The translations under genes were made by a program, and so were the position numbers. Shown in pieces: positions 6,524 through 7,181 of a stretch of 7,181 nt of DNA. Source of the stretch: an uncultured Alphaproteobacteria bacterium (GTDB lineage: Bacteria > Pseudomonadota > Alphaproteobacteria > Caulobacterales > Hyphomonadaceae); contig CAIKXW010000118.1 in NCBI GenBank assembly GCA_903831485.1, forward strand, positions 1 through 7,181, given 5' to 3'. The notes under the pieces are model-generated. The model was not told the DNA's origin and did no database searches. It saw only the letters and a program-made list of their open reading frames with translations. How positions within the stretch are numbered: the stretch's first letter is position 1; every line of letters begins with the position of its first letter.

Positions 6524-6542
6524 CCGGCGGATGGTCCGCCGG
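6524..6542. repeat. Perfect 8-bp stem-loop ahead of the helix-turn-helix gene
   Basis: CCGGCGGA-TGG-TCCGCCGG forms a perfect GC-rich hairpin with a 3-nt loop in the leader of the regulator gene, 28 nt before its start and 8 nt before a likely ribosome binding site (AAAGGA, 6551-6556). No T-run follows on either strand, so it is not a classical intrinsic terminator. It may protect or process the mRNA, or reduce read-through from the DUF2975 gene. Confidence 0.5.
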
Positions 6543-6570
6543 CCGGGACAAAAGGACGACAGCGGCGCCG

Positions 6571-6831
6571 ATGGCGATCCGGGTTACTCTCGACAGGGTC
6601 CTGCTGGACCGGCGCATGTCGCTCACCGAGCTGGGCGATCGCGTCGGAATCACGCTTGCGAACCTGTCGATCCTGAAGACCGGCAAGGCCAAGGCGATCC
6701 GCTTTTCCACGCTCGAGGCGCTCTGCCGCGAACTGAACTGCCAGCCGGGCGACATCCTGGTCTGGGACCCGGACACAGCTGCCGAAGCCGAAGCCGATGA
6801 CGATGATGGCCGGGCGGTCGCCGCCGAATAG
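6571..6831 (+). CDS. YozG-type Cro/C1 (XRE) helix-turn-helix regulator
   Basis: This is an 86-aa DNA-binding protein. The opening MAIRVTLDRVLLDRRMSLTELGDRVGI, the segment TLANLSILKTGKAKAIRFST (28-47) and the CQPGDIL motif (57-63) closely match the YozG-like Cro/C1 subfamily. The helix-turn-helix spans about residues 17-37, with the recognition helix near TLANLSIL. Residues 67-86 form an Ala/Asp/Glu-rich tail that looks disordered. In many genomes this subfamily is encoded just downstream of a DUF2975 membrane protein, usually closely spaced. Here the gap is 149 bp and contains a tandem repeat and a hairpin, so the regulator may have its own promoter. The start is set by the family N-terminus; the nearest ribosome binding site, AAAGGA (6551-6556), is 14 nt away, longer than ideal. 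It probably regulates its own locus. Targets are unknown. Confidence 0.92.
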   Translation: MAIRVTLDRVLLDRRMSLTELGDRVGITLANLSILKTGKAKAIRFSTLEALCRELNCQPGDILVWDPDTAAEAEADDDDGRAVAAE

Positions 6832-6930
6832 TTTTGGCTTCCCGCGCCTGTCAGCCTTGAAGGCGGCTAGTTCCGTCTTGATCTCCTACGTGCGTATCGA
6901 TCGCGCGCTTTCGAGCCCGGAGACACAAGA

Positions 6931-7074
6931 ATGCCCGGCAACGCCGCGAGCGGAATGACCGGCGACATATCCCAGCTCCTCCTGGGGATTTGCGCAGGCG
7001 CGCTGCTCGCCATGGCGGCCGCCATGCTGCGCGCGCCCCGGCCCAGACGCCTGACGGCGGGCCTCGCGGCCTGA
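6931..7074 (+). CDS. Hypothetical 47-aa single-span membrane protein
   Basis: This ORF starts with ATG at 6931 and ends with TGA at 7072-7074. GGAG (6919-6922) lies 8 nt upstream, an ideal ribosome binding site. The protein has a short polar N-terminus (about residues 1-13) and one hydrophobic helix, SQLLLGICAGALLAMAAAML (14-33). A basic tail follows (RAPRPRR), ending LTAGLAA. By the positive-inside rule the C-terminus would be cytoplasmic. The stop codon sits inside the loop of a strong terminator hairpin, which supports a real transcription unit ending here. It lies 99 bp downstream of the helix-turn-helix gene on the same strand. I do not recognise a family and do not propose a function. 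Its small size leaves open that it is not translated. Confidence 0.55.
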   Translation: MPGNAASGMTGDISQLLLGICAGALLAMAAAMLRAPRPRRLTAGLAA

Positions 7075-7108
7075 AGCGACTCTGCCGCGAAGCCCGCCGA
7101 ACTTTTTT
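7055..7108 (+). terminator. Rho-independent terminator overlapping the end of the 47-aa ORF
   Basis: Arms at 7055-7070 and 7084-7099 pair at 15 of 16 positions, with one C-A mismatch, around a 13-nt loop. A run of six T (7103-7108) begins 4 nt (3 bases) past the stem. The polarity fits transcripts coming from the left. The stop codon of the small ORF lies within the loop. The hairpin would end transcripts of the small membrane protein and perhaps of the upstream regulator gene. Confidence 0.75.
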
Positions 7109-7123
7109 GGCCCCGCCCGCCCC

Positions 7124-7181
7124 TCAGGGCGCAGCCCACAGCCTCAGCAGGTTGTGATAGGCGCCGGTCAGCGCCACCAGC
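7124..7181 (-). CDS. Possible C-terminal end of an unidentified minus-strand gene
   Basis: A minus-strand frame is open from the window edge to a TGA at 7124-7126 and encodes 18 residues ending GAYHNLLRLWAAP. It converges with the plus-strand terminator just before it, as expected for the end of a neighbouring gene. The piece is too short to assign a family or to exclude chance. Confidence 0.35.
   Translation of the reverse strand, partial: LVALTGAYHNLLRLWAAP

Noticed and set aside
6835..6930. Possible promoter or terminator between the regulator gene and the 47-aa ORF (GCCTT-G-AAGGC, TTGATC)
   Set aside because: The palindrome is too short with a 1-nt centre, no T-run follows, and no -10 element lies at proper spacing from TTGATC.

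Overview
The window looks like chromosomal DNA from a GC-rich alphaproteobacterium. The strong G/C preference at third codon positions, the housekeeping genes (rsmI beside an LppC/LpoA-like lipoprotein gene, and rdgB near hemW) and the protein sequences fit Caulobacterales/Hyphomonadales-type bacteria. The order or genus cannot be fixed from the sequence alone. There are no rRNA or tRNA genes, no CRISPR array and no recognisable insertion sequence.

Left part (1-2922): the 5' part of rsmI (16S rRNA 2'-O-methyltransferase, minus strand, cut by the window edge) is divergent from a gene for a predicted penicillin-binding-protein activator of the LppC type (plus strand). Their predicted start codons overlap, so there is no intergenic spacer. 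The LppC-type gene converges with hemW (minus strand), with only 8 bp between the two stop codons.

Middle part (2923-5666): four minus-strand genes are read in the order rdgB, a stand-alone receiver response regulator, a membrane sensor histidine kinase, and hemW. rdgB (nucleotide-pool sanitation) and hemW (haem chaperone) are commonly adjacent in alphaproteobacteria. Here a complete two-component pair sits between them, which suggests an insertion into a conserved housekeeping unit. The kinase has about eight membrane segments and no recognisable extracytoplasmic sensor domain. The regulator has no output domain, so the pair probably signals through protein-protein contact.

Right part (5667-7181): a 206-bp divergent spacer with two abutting operator-like inverted repeats precedes a DUF2975 four-helix membrane protein. 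This is followed by a small YozG-type Cro/C1 helix-turn-helix regulator. Together they form a recurring but poorly understood membrane-protein/regulator module. The spacer between them holds a tandem repeat and a perfect GC-rich hairpin. Downstream lies an apparently unannotated 47-aa single-span membrane protein ORF with a good ribosome binding site. Its stop codon is inside a strong intrinsic terminator. The last 58 bases hold what may be the C-terminal end of another minus-strand gene.

The most promising places for new biology are the DUF2975/regulator module with its candidate operators, the small membrane protein ending in a terminator, and the two-component pair placed inside the rdgB-hemW neighbourhood.
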